Shown here: positions 48,802-56,633 of the stretch, piece after piece
How the letters are laid out: every line of letters begins with the position of its first letter
How positions within the stretch are numbered: the first letter of the stretch is position 1
Source of the DNA: JASLCR01 sp964619585
GTDB lineage: Bacteria; Patescibacteriota; Saccharimonadia; Saccharimonadales; Saccharimonadaceae
NCBI GenBank assembly: GCA_964619585.1
Contig: CAZUCO010000003.1
Location: forward strand, 1-64,000
Reading direction: 5' to 3'
DNA: 64,000 nt
The notes under the pieces: generated by a model
Databases searched by the model: none
The model's input: only the letters and a program-made list of their open reading frames with translations
What the model was told of the DNA's origin: nothing
Translations under genes and position numbers: made by a program

Positions 48802-49566
48802 TCACGACCCCGGCAGGCAGTACAGCCTGGCATCCTTCCGCGGAAGGCGGTACTTCCCGGTCGCAGTGATAGCCACCCGGAGGACCTGCTCACCGGGCGC
48901 CAGCTCATCGTCGAGCACGAGCACCAGATCACCGTCGCCGAAGCTGAGGTCGTAGCGTCGCACGACCACCTGACCGTTGGCCTGCTTGATCCGCACCCGG
49001 AACTTCGACTTCGGCGTCAGGTTGACAGTACGGGGCCGCTCCTGCAGTGAGAAGTGGTACTCCCGGATCTGACACTCACCGGGCGGGATCGAGTTCGTCT
49101 TCCAGACGAACCGCTTGGTCCACCTGGCCGGCCGCCACCAGTCGAAGACGATCGGCTGCTTGGTCAGGGTCCGCTTGGTAGCCGGATCGATGACCAAGAT
49201 GTACCACTCGACACCACTCCCCCGCTTGATCGCGGGGAGGTGGTACACCATGGCCGTGTTGGCCAGTTGAGGAACGGTGAGATCGTCAGGACCGAAGTCG
49301 CTCTCCGATACACCGAACGCGAGCTGGACGGAGTAGTCGCCGGTGACCACCCGCACACGCGGGCGGCCTTTCCGGTCAACTTTCATCGGTACCAGCACGT
49401 CGGGGAGATGGGACGAGTCGTCGGTAGCCGACGACACCGCAGCCACCTTGGCCATGATCACTGGCTGGCCCGTCTCACGCAGAGACGAACACATTGCAAC
49501 CAGTAGCGCTGCTACAAGCAACAACGCTCCGATCATGGTGAGGCGAATCTTGGTTGAGCGAGTCAT
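48802..49566 (-). CDS. GC-rich membrane-anchored or secreted protein
   Basis: 254 aa from the ATG at 49566 (preceded by AAGGTGGTGAG). N-terminal hydrophobic segment (about 6-28) ending VAMCSS could be a lipoprotein-like or signal anchor sequence. The rest is a beta-rich domain with YSVQLAFGVSE and RIKQANGQVVVRRYDLSFG. Not recognised. The coding region is about 60% GC, while its promoter region (extended -10 TATAAT at 49681-49686) and leader are AT-rich like the rest of the window. Probably a horizontally acquired gene under a native-type promoter. Confidence 0.65.
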   Translation of the reverse strand: MTRSTKIRLTMIGALLLVAALLVAMCSSLRETGQPVIMAKVAAVSSATDDSSHLPDVLVPMKVDRKGRPRVRVVTGDYSVQLAFGVSESDFGPDDLTVPQLANTAMVYHLPAIKRGSGVEWYILVIDPATKRTLTKQPIVFDWWRPARWTKRFVWKTNSIPPGECQIREYHFSLQERPRTVNLTPKSKFRVRIKQANGQVVVRRYDLSFGDGDLVLVLDDELAPGEQVLRVAITATGKYRLPRKDARLYCLPGS

Positions 49567-49757
49567 CACTGACTCACCACCTTTCTTGGGTGTTGAGGGG
49601 GAAGGTGATGTAAAAACGCGCTCAGAAAAACTTCCGAGCACTTCTTTGCGCGCGTTTACAGTCACGGCACAACGAGATTAATTATAGCATAATCTTTTAG
49701 AAAGTAAATATATGGAAAAGGTCCGGCATCTCGTCTCGCAACAAGACGAACGAGATG

Positions 49758-50471
49758 CTAAACGATTCTCAGAAGATAGAACCGCTCTCGATTACCCTTA
49801 GCGCCGGCAACTTCACTATCCTTTTTGTCTATAGTCATAAAGTAACGCTTCGACCAAGCTTCAAAATCGCGCAAGATAGCACGACGAACTGCATCGTTTT
49901 TGATAACACCTTTGTTGATCTGCTCCTTACCAGCCTCAAACTGCGGCTTCAGCATAGCAACTATCTTCGTATCACGATTAGAGATTGCAGCAATGTGAGG
50001 CAAAATCTCGCGTAAACTGATAAAGCTCACATCCATAACGACCACGTCTGGAGGTACAGCAGGAGTAAAGTCCCGAATGTCCGTCTTTTCATGAAGCTCG
50101 ATTCGCTTGTCACCACGGAGACTCGGATGAAGCTGCTCGGTGCCAACATCGACAGCAATCGACTTAGTTGCCCCGTGTTGCAAAGCATAGTCCGTAAATC
50201 CGCCCGTGCTACTTCCCACGTCGAGAATCACTTTACCACCAAAATCTACTCCGAGTGCTTCCGCAACACTTGCAAGCTTGAGACCTGCTCTACTAACATA
50301 TCGCTCACTGGCCGTAAGCTTTACGGCAATCTCTTTATCTACCATATATCCTGGCTTTGTCACTGTTTTATTATTGACCATCACCTGACCAAGCCGTATC
50401 AGATTAGCCGCCTGTGAACGTGACTGAACAAGTTGTTTCGTGACGAGCAGTTCATCGAGCCGTTGTCTCAT
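49758..50471 (-). CDS. tlyA: TlyA-family rRNA 2'-O-methyltransferase
   Basis: 237 aa. S4 RNA-binding domain (residues 1-60, RLDELLVTKQLVQSRSQAANLI), then a FtsJ/RrmJ-like Rossmann methyltransferase with the SAM motif ILDVGSSTGGFTD near 87 and catalytic-type Asp/Lys residues (VVMDVSFISL, MLKPQFE). TlyA methylates 16S and 23S rRNA and its loss gives capreomycin resistance in mycobacteria. Overlaps the upstream gene by 4 nt. Confidence 0.92.
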   Translation of the reverse strand: MRQRLDELLVTKQLVQSRSQAANLIRLGQVMVNNKTVTKPGYMVDKEIAVKLTASERYVSRAGLKLASVAEALGVDFGGKVILDVGSSTGGFTDYALQHGATKSIAVDVGTEQLHPSLRGDKRIELHEKTDIRDFTPAVPPDVVVMDVSFISLREILPHIAAISNRDTKIVAMLKPQFEAGKEQINKGVIKNDAVRRAILRDFEAWSKRYFMTIDKKDSEVAGAKGNRERFYLLRIV

Positions 50472-52198
50472 GGGTACATAATCCTCTCAATATCTCTAGT
50501 AATCTCGGCAATTTTAGCATACGAATACCCCTTGGTCATTACCACAATAACGTACGTCCCTTTAGGATGACGAACGATTGCAGCATCATGTACATAATCC
50601 CACAAAAAACCAACTTTGTCGTAAACAGTGCCACCAGCACCAGCTGGAACACCAGATCTATATGGATGTACACTGAGCGAGTGCAGCAGGCGGTCACGTT
50701 GACTCGCCGACATCAGACTTCCCTGCTCAAGCCTCGTCATATAGTTCATCAAGTCGCCAGCAGTCGTATGATTTGCAGTAGGGTTTGTAAATGTAGTTCC
50801 TCTCGAAAAGCCCTGCCCCCAGATAAATGCGTTTAGTTTGTCTCGTCCAGCTTGCTTGATCCACGCCTCAGCACAAGGGTTGGTGCTTGCAATCGTCATC
50901 CGATCAAAACAGCCAGACACGGTCGTGTCCAACCACGGATCACCCCAATGTATCTTACCTTTGTTCATCTGATCAAACAGCCACAATGCCACATAGAGTT
51001 TGTACGTACTTGCGCTCACCGTACTTTCATAAGCACGGCCACCCGCTGTCCATCCCTTACCACCGAGCTGTTTAACTGCTATACGAATATTCTGTGTACT
51101 CGTCGTGTACTGAACATACGCCGACAGACCAGCCTGCGACGAACTATAGCGACGTTCATACACCTCTGGAGACGGAACTGAAACTAACAATACATCAAGT
51201 GCAACGCTTGGCTCTCCACTCTCTATCGCATTAGTTAGTTTACGAGCCAAGTCTTCTGCATTGACGGCTTGGCCAAGCTTGCCCTTTTGACGTGTGCTCA
51301 CAGCCCCATCGACCAGAACAACTCGCGTTGGTGTAGGTTGTTTGCCCATCTTTGCCGTTAGACCAGAAGCATAGGCCTTTAGTGCTGATTGATTAATGGA
51401 AAGCAGATAATGATCGCCTTCACGCTTCACCACCAACCAAGAAATGATCGCCTTCTTATCAGGTATGATCTTTACACCATTTGGTGCGAGTAATTGATAC
51501 GAGCGAGTAATGATTGTCTCAGCCTTGTGTTTGATAGGTTCGACAGCACTGTCCGATACAGTTGGCGCCTGCTTCGATGACGGCACCGTAACCTTTGTTT
51601 CGCCCAGATGAAAGCGCGCACCAGTCAGTGCCGCAGTAACACTATCGACTGTGACTTTTTGGCCGTCTTTCGCTGCTGTCACGACTAGCTGATTATTCTT
51701 GATGGCTAAGCTCGCATCTTTAGGTGGTGTTGATAGCAACGCAGCAAGCTTTTTGGCACTAGCCCCCAGCTGCTCAGACGCAAATACTACCTTATATTCA
51801 TCCACTACGGGTCGCTGCCAAAACACAGACAAAGGAATCAGCCGTTGCGTCAGTGGATAATCTATTAGGCCCTGGACTTGACTGTCGACATCAACTGATG
51901 CACCTGCAACACTGAGTAATTGCGTTGTTTCTGTTGAAGATGTCGTAAGTCGGACACTACTCTGCTGGAATTTCTTCTGTAAATCAGCCGCTAGCTTGAC
52001 CTTACTCACACCGCCGACGGAACGACCAGCAAGCGATGCATATGGTACGGCAACGTGGTCCGGATAGCATAGTTGCCACACAACCTGTCCGCCAGCCAAA
52101 ACCAGCAGCACACAAACAGGAACCAACCAGTATCGTTTCTTCCAATGATGTTGTCGTGTTGGTTTTGTTAGCTGCAGAGCTCGCTGCTTAGCGCTCAT
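50468..52198 (-). CDS. Wall-anchored serine hydrolase: PG-binding domain plus beta-lactamase fold
   Basis: 576 aa. One N-terminal helix (about 24-44), then a ~300-residue region resembling VanW-associated/L,D-transpeptidase-linked PG-binding repeats, then a class A beta-lactamase/DD-peptidase domain. Active-site motifs: SxxK at Ser397-Lys400 (STYK), SxN at 438-440 (STN) and KVG at 528-530 in place of KTG. A Glu166-type deacylation residue was not identified. More likely a wall-modifying enzyme than a resistance factor. The ATG is 6 nt after TACAAT (52205-52210), so leaderless. Confidence 0.8.
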   Translation of the reverse strand: MSAKQRALQLTKPTRQHHWKKRYWLVPVCVLLVLAGGQVVWQLCYPDHVAVPYASLAGRSVGGVSKVKLAADLQKKFQQSSVRLTTSSTETTQLLSVAGASVDVDSQVQGLIDYPLTQRLIPLSVFWQRPVVDEYKVVFASEQLGASAKKLAALLSTPPKDASLAIKNNQLVVTAAKDGQKVTVDSVTAALTGARFHLGETKVTVPSSKQAPTVSDSAVEPIKHKAETIITRSYQLLAPNGVKIIPDKKAIISWLVVKREGDHYLLSINQSALKAYASGLTAKMGKQPTPTRVVLVDGAVSTRQKGKLGQAVNAEDLARKLTNAIESGEPSVALDVLLVSVPSPEVYERRYSSSQAGLSAYVQYTTSTQNIRIAVKQLGGKGWTAGGRAYESTVSASTYKLYVALWLFDQMNKGKIHWGDPWLDTTVSGCFDRMTIASTNPCAEAWIKQAGRDKLNAFIWGQGFSRGTTFTNPTANHTTAGDLMNYMTRLEQGSLMSASQRDRLLHSLSVHPYRSGVPAGAGGTVYDKVGFLWDYVHDAAIVRHPKGTYVIVVMTKGYSYAKIAEITRDIERIMYP

Positions 52199-52240
52199 AG
52201 CACTATTGTAACAAACCTTGCAACCTGCCAAGAAGTACTG

Positions 52241-52801
52241 CTATTTCTTTCGCTCTCGGTACTCACCTGTTGAGGTATCGACACTGACGATGTCACCCGT
52301 CTTGATAAATGCCGGCACACGAATAGTAAGGCCAGTTTCAAGCGTAGCGTCCTTCATTACCGCGCTTGTTGTGTCACCTTTTACGACATCTTCTGCGTAT
52401 GTCACTTCAAGGTATAGATTCTTGGGAAGTTCTACATTGATTACACGCTCACCGAAGAACTGCAGCCCAAGCATATCGCCTTCTTTCAGGTAGTTCGATG
52501 CACTGTCGACAATAGAGCGTGAGAGCTCAAATTGCTCAAAGCTTTCAGGATCCATAAAGAAAAAGGTGTCACCATCGCTGTACAAATACTGAACACTTTT
52601 TGTACTCACATCTGCCGGCTCAATCTTGTCTTGCCCCTTAAATGTCTTGGGGATCAGACTCCCATCAAGTAAATTCTTGAGCTTCACGTTCACAATCGAA
52701 CCGCCGCGACCCATGACTTTTTGGCCATACTCAACGACTCGATATGGGATGCCGTCTATCTGACAGACTGTGCCTTTTTTTAGATCAGTTGGCTGGTACA
52801 T
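52241..52801 (-). CDS. efp: Elongation factor P
   Basis: 186 aa. Three beta-barrel domains: KOW-like (LKKGTVCQIDGIPYRVVEY), OB-fold and C-terminal GDIVSVDTSTGEYRER. Helps ribosomes through polyproline. The domain I loop has GRGGSIVNVKLKN; the modifiable Lys/Arg position is not clearly conserved here. 3 nt after the 80-aa gene. Confidence 0.93.
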   Translation of the reverse strand: MYQPTDLKKGTVCQIDGIPYRVVEYGQKVMGRGGSIVNVKLKNLLDGSLIPKTFKGQDKIEPADVSTKSVQYLYSDGDTFFFMDPESFEQFELSRSIVDSASNYLKEGDMLGLQFFGERVINVELPKNLYLEVTYAEDVVKGDTTSAVMKDATLETGLTIRVPAFIKTGDIVSVDTSTGEYRERKK

Positions 52802-52804
52802 ACG

Positions 52805-53047
52805 TTACTCTCCTGCGTTATGCTTTTTATGCCGAGTTGCAATTTTTACCCCTACCCCTATAGTTATTAGCCCCATCATCCCAAGCACTGACGTAGCAAG
52901 ATAATCTGGGTGACCTTTGGGGGTGCTTGGAGCTTCTGGGATAGCAACTCTCGGCTGTTCAGCGGAATCAAACCCCTGCTCGTCGATATTGCCAGCGGTA
53001 TCCGGGTAGCTGCCATCTCCGGGCTCTACACTTTCCGGTGCAACCAT
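52805..53047 (-). CDS. Small single-pass membrane protein between rpsR and efp
   Basis: 80 aa, not recognised. An acidic, Pro-rich N-terminal half (about 1-48), one membrane helix (about 50-70) and a basic tail RHKKHNAGE. It lies 6 nt after rpsR and 3 nt before efp, where rplI often lies in other bacteria; it shows no similarity to L9. Membrane topology suggests N-out. Confidence 0.6.
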   Translation of the reverse strand: MVAPESVEPGDGSYPDTAGNIDEQGFDSAEQPRVAIPEAPSTPKGHPDYLATSVLGMMGLITIGVGVKIATRHKKHNAGE

Positions 53048-53053
53048 ACTACG

Positions 53054-53254
53054 TTATCCCTGAGTGACAAATGGTAGTAGCGCAAGATGACGCGCACGCT
53101 TGATTGCAACAGCAAGCTGACGTTGCTGTTTGATACTGAGGCCAGTTTTTGAAATTGGCTCGATCTGCCCATATGCGTTGATATAGCGCTGTAGGGTCTT
53201 TACGTCTTTGTAATCAAAGTAAGTTACTTTGTCTTTCTTGTATCGTTTCATCAT
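53054..53254 (-). CDS. rpsR: 30S ribosomal protein S18
   Basis: 66 aa. bS18 signature: VTYFDYKDVKTLQRYINAYGQIEPISKTGLS then QRQLAVAIKRARHLALLPF. Pairs with S6 on the 30S platform. Third gene of rpsF-ssb-rpsR. Confidence 0.96.
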   Translation of the reverse strand: MMKRYKKDKVTYFDYKDVKTLQRYINAYGQIEPISKTGLSIKQQRQLAVAIKRARHLALLPFVTQG

Positions 53255-53272
53255 ATCTCCTCAACCATCCTC

Positions 53273-53713
53273 TTAGAATGGGATTTCACTTAAATCAATT
53301 GGTTTATCATCAATGTCACTTGGAGCAACATCTTTTTGTGCTGCAGGGCGCGGCGCACTTGATGTTGATGAGCTAGCACCAGCATCGCCGCCATTTGGTC
53401 CATCAAGAAATGTTACATCAGTTGCAACAACCTCGATGCGTGAGCGCTTTTTGCCAGTCTCTTTGTCATCCCAGCTATCTTGGCGAAGACGACCTTGCAC
53501 AAGACAGCGGCGTCCCTTTGATAGGTATTGGTTTACGAGCTCACCAAGCTTCTCCCACGCTGTCACGTCAAAGAAGTCCGCCTGGTCATCTGCACCAGCC
53601 CGGTCAACCGCAAGGCTAAAGCTTGCAATAGTTTTCCCTGTAGTCGTTGTGCGCATCTCTGGGTCGCGTGTGAGACGTCCCATCAATATCACTTGGTTGA
53701 TGCTCTTTGCCAT
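53273..53713 (-). CDS. ssb: Single-stranded DNA-binding protein
   Basis: 146 aa. OB-fold (residues 1-105, INQVILMGRLTRDPEMRTT...VTAWEKLGELVNQYLSKG), flexible Ser/Ala-rich linker and the conserved acidic tip ending DLSEIPF that recruits partner proteins. 5 nt after rpsF. Confidence 0.96.
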   Translation of the reverse strand: MAKSINQVILMGRLTRDPEMRTTTTGKTIASFSLAVDRAGADDQADFFDVTAWEKLGELVNQYLSKGRRCLVQGRLRQDSWDDKETGKKRSRIEVVATDVTFLDGPNGGDAGASSSTSSAPRPAAQKDVAPSDIDDKPIDLSEIPF

Positions 53714-53718
53714 ACCCT

Positions 53719-54066
53719 CTACTCCTCTTCTGATTCGTTTTCAGCTGACTTTGCCTGTGCAGCTGCAAGCTTGTTACGTTCTTTCTCTTCAACTTTCACG
53801 AGAAGATGACGCATGACGTCATCAGTAATCGTAAGCGCATTAGTAATCTTCTGTGGTGCATCTGCTGGAAGTTTCACATCTAGTAGTACATAGACAGCAA
53901 ATTCTTCTTTGTTTACTGAGTAAGCAAGTCGCTTCTTGCCCCAGTTGTTCTCTTTAACAACCTCACCACCGTGTGTTGTGACGAGATCGCGTACTTTCGC
54001 AAGGCTTTTTTCAAGATCAGCCTCAAGATCTGGGTGAATAAGAACTGTTAGCTCGTATTCTCGCAT
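53719..54066 (-). CDS. rpsF: 30S ribosomal protein S6
   Basis: 115 aa. bS6 fold: YELTVLIHPDLEADLEKSL, then WGKKRLAYSVNKEEFAVYVLLDV and an acidic C-terminal extension. First gene of the rpsF-ssb-rpsR block. The 108-nt upstream gap holds the probable promoter region. Confidence 0.95.
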   Translation of the reverse strand: MREYELTVLIHPDLEADLEKSLAKVRDLVTTHGGEVVKENNWGKKRLAYSVNKEEFAVYVLLDVKLPADAPQKITNALTITDDVMRHLLVKVEEKERNKLAAAQAKSAENESEEE

Positions 54067-54174
54067 AGTTTTCCTCCTCTGGAATCCTTATGGATGTTTA
54101 CGCTCAAACGTAAACTGAGTTGATAACTATGCTATTTTACCATAACTACCTCGAGAACACTAGTCCGACTACGC

Positions 54175-56412
54175 TTAGAATCCGTCGCCGCTGTCTTCTG
54201 ACTCATCGATACTCGAGATCAATACTTCACGCGGCCGAGCACCATCGGCAGGACCCACCACACCTTGCTCTTCCATCTCCTCGATAATCCTTGCTGCTCT
54301 TGCATACCCCACACGTAGTCGCCGCTGGAGCAGGCTTGTCGAAGCTTTGCCGCTCTCAACTACCACCCTGAGGGCGTCTTTGTAGAGATCGTCACCACTT
54401 CCGCCATCAAAGTCCATTACAACACCACCCTTACCATTGAGCTGTACGGGCTGTGAAACAATCTCGTCGTTGTACTGCGGCGCAGATTGATCACGCAGAT
54501 GATCAGTGATCTTAATAACTTCTTCGTCCATTACCCACGCACCCTGGATACGTTTTGGCTTGCCCATATCGGCGGTCTTCATGAGCATGTCGCCCTGTCC
54601 TAGGAGTTTCTCGGCACCAACCTGGTCAAGAATAGTCCTTGAATCAATCTGCGACGCAACGGTAAAGGCGATACGTGCCGGCACGTTTGCCTTTATAAGC
54701 CCGGTAATGACGTCAACACTTGGGCGCTGCGTGGCAAGTACAAGATGAATACCAACTGCACGAGCTTTCTGCGCCAGTCGTACGATCAGCGCCTCGACAT
54801 CGCGTGCGGCCACCATCATAAGATCAGCCAACTCGTCGATCACAACTACAATGTACGGCATCGCACCGTCTTCGACTTGCTGCTTGTGGCCTTCCTCGTC
54901 CTCAACCGCAATTTTGGTTGCACCACTTGCTACCTTTTTGTTGTAGCTGGCGATATCGCGCACTTTTTCTTCAGCAAGTAACTTGTAGCGTCGTTCCATT
55001 TCGTTAACCGCCCACTTGAGCGCACTGATTGTCTTCTCCGGTTCGGTGATTACTGGGGTGAGAAGATGCGGAATATCTTCATACGGCGCCATCTCAACCT
55101 GCTTTGGATCAACAAGTATCAGCTTCATTTCACTCGGGCTATTTCGGTACAGGAGGCTGGTAAGGAGTGTGTTGATCATCACCGACTTACCAGAGCCAGT
55201 CTGACCAGCAATCAAAAGGTGGGGCATTTTGTTGAGCTTGCCAACCACGGCATCACCAGAAATATCGCGACCGATTGCAAACCCAAGTGGTTCATGCGCT
55301 GTTTGCCACTGCTTCGACTCCAGGATTCCTCGAAGACGGACATCGGCTGCCTTGCGATTCGGCACTTCGATACCAACCGCTCGTTGACCAGGAATTGGTG
55401 CCTCGATACGAAGGCTTTGTGCAGCCAAGTTGAGAGCAATATTTGTTTCAAGTGCCGAGATACGGGTAAGCTTCACACCAGCCGGCGGTTTCAGTGTATA
55501 CTGCGTTACCTTTGGTCCAATATTAGCACCTTCCATCTCAACATCGATACTAAACTCTGCCAAAGTGTCTTTGATCGTCTGAGCATTGTGCTGTACGTCA
55601 CCCGCATCAGCTGGATTTTGCTTCTTTTCGAGTAGGTCAAGGCTTGGTGATTTCCAGTTTGGATCGGTAACCGCAACAAGAGCTGCCTGTTCTTCAGCAG
55701 CTTTATCACTCGCCACACTGCTCTTAAGGCTCGATAGTCGTGCTGCCTTTTTGCTTTCGTTTGGATCAAGCGTCGGCACACCAGCATTGAGCTTAAACTC
55801 ACCAATATCGCTTGATTTTGGTGCATCAGCGCTTGCGGCCTTCTTCATCACGGCCACGTTTTTAGCGTCTTCCTCACTCACTCTACTCAGCTCACGAACC
55901 TTTTCGATGATACTAGCTGGCGATATCCTCAGTACAAATAGCAGTGTAATAGCGATGAGAAGAATATAGATAAAGATAGCTACTCCGCTATCGACCATAG
56001 ACAGCATGGCACTATTGAGTATCATGCCGACGAATCCACCACCTTCATTTTGCCACGCTCCGCCTTTTATCACCCCGAATAACCCCGCACACCAAGCGAT
56101 CAATGCAATAGTGGCAAATTTCATAACAAACGGGAGACGGTTTTCTTCCGCGCGAAATATCTCAATAGCGACATAACTAAAGATGAATGGAAGCGTATAA
56201 GTAGCCCATCCAAATGTTGTTAACATTGCTCCTTGGAGCCATTCCATAACTGGCCCGCCAACACCAAACCACGCGATAATCAGCAAGATCGAAAAAGCGA
56301 TCAGTGCAACGGCACCAACCTGGCCCCAAAAACCCGCCGGCAATGTGTGCTGTGGCGAAGCGACTTTCTTGGTGCTTTTTCTCTTTCTTGAGGTGTTTCT
56401 TTTCTTTGCCAT
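54175..56412 (-). CDS. ftsK: DNA translocase FtsK/SpoIIIE
   Basis: 745 aa. Four N-terminal helices (about 28-160), a short linker, alpha/beta motor with Walker A GQTGSGKSV near 405 and Walker B VVVIDELADLMM. C-terminal gamma winged helix (LLQRRLRVGYARAARIIEEMEEQG) reads polar DNA motifs. Pumps chromosomal DNA through the division septum and activates Xer recombination, fitting the xerC gene in this window. Confidence 0.95.
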   Translation of the reverse strand: MAKKRNTSRKRKSTKKVASPQHTLPAGFWGQVGAVALIAFSILLIIAWFGVGGPVMEWLQGAMLTTFGWATYTLPFIFSYVAIEIFRAEENRLPFVMKFATIALIAWCAGLFGVIKGGAWQNEGGGFVGMILNSAMLSMVDSGVAIFIYILLIAITLLFVLRISPASIIEKVRELSRVSEEDAKNVAVMKKAASADAPKSSDIGEFKLNAGVPTLDPNESKKAARLSSLKSSVASDKAAEEQAALVAVTDPNWKSPSLDLLEKKQNPADAGDVQHNAQTIKDTLAEFSIDVEMEGANIGPKVTQYTLKPPAGVKLTRISALETNIALNLAAQSLRIEAPIPGQRAVGIEVPNRKAADVRLRGILESKQWQTAHEPLGFAIGRDISGDAVVGKLNKMPHLLIAGQTGSGKSVMINTLLTSLLYRNSPSEMKLILVDPKQVEMAPYEDIPHLLTPVITEPEKTISALKWAVNEMERRYKLLAEEKVRDIASYNKKVASGATKIAVEDEEGHKQQVEDGAMPYIVVVIDELADLMMVAARDVEALIVRLAQKARAVGIHLVLATQRPSVDVITGLIKANVPARIAFTVASQIDSRTILDQVGAEKLLGQGDMLMKTADMGKPKRIQGAWVMDEEVIKITDHLRDQSAPQYNDEIVSQPVQLNGKGGVVMDFDGGSGDDLYKDALRVVVESGKASTSLLQRRLRVGYARAARIIEEMEEQGVVGPADGARPREVLISSIDESEDSGDGF

Positions 56413-56633
56413 AACTATTTTGATTATAACCCAATGAGACGAGACAAATGAAAGCTTACTTTCATTTCCGAGTGAGGCTGGGTTTCAATTGTTTAACCTA
56501 TTAAACAATTATACCTTTCTCGACATCTACCTGTCGACTAGCGTATTACAAATCTATTGTAGCATAATTTACTACAAATTGCAAGATATCATGTTACCCC
56601 GAGAAGGAAATGGAGGTTTTGCCTCCTCCTTAT

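Noticed and set aside
49054..49506. 150-aa open frame on the plus strand inside the second GC-rich gene
   Set aside because: Same effect of GC composition; no start signals and no recognisable domain.
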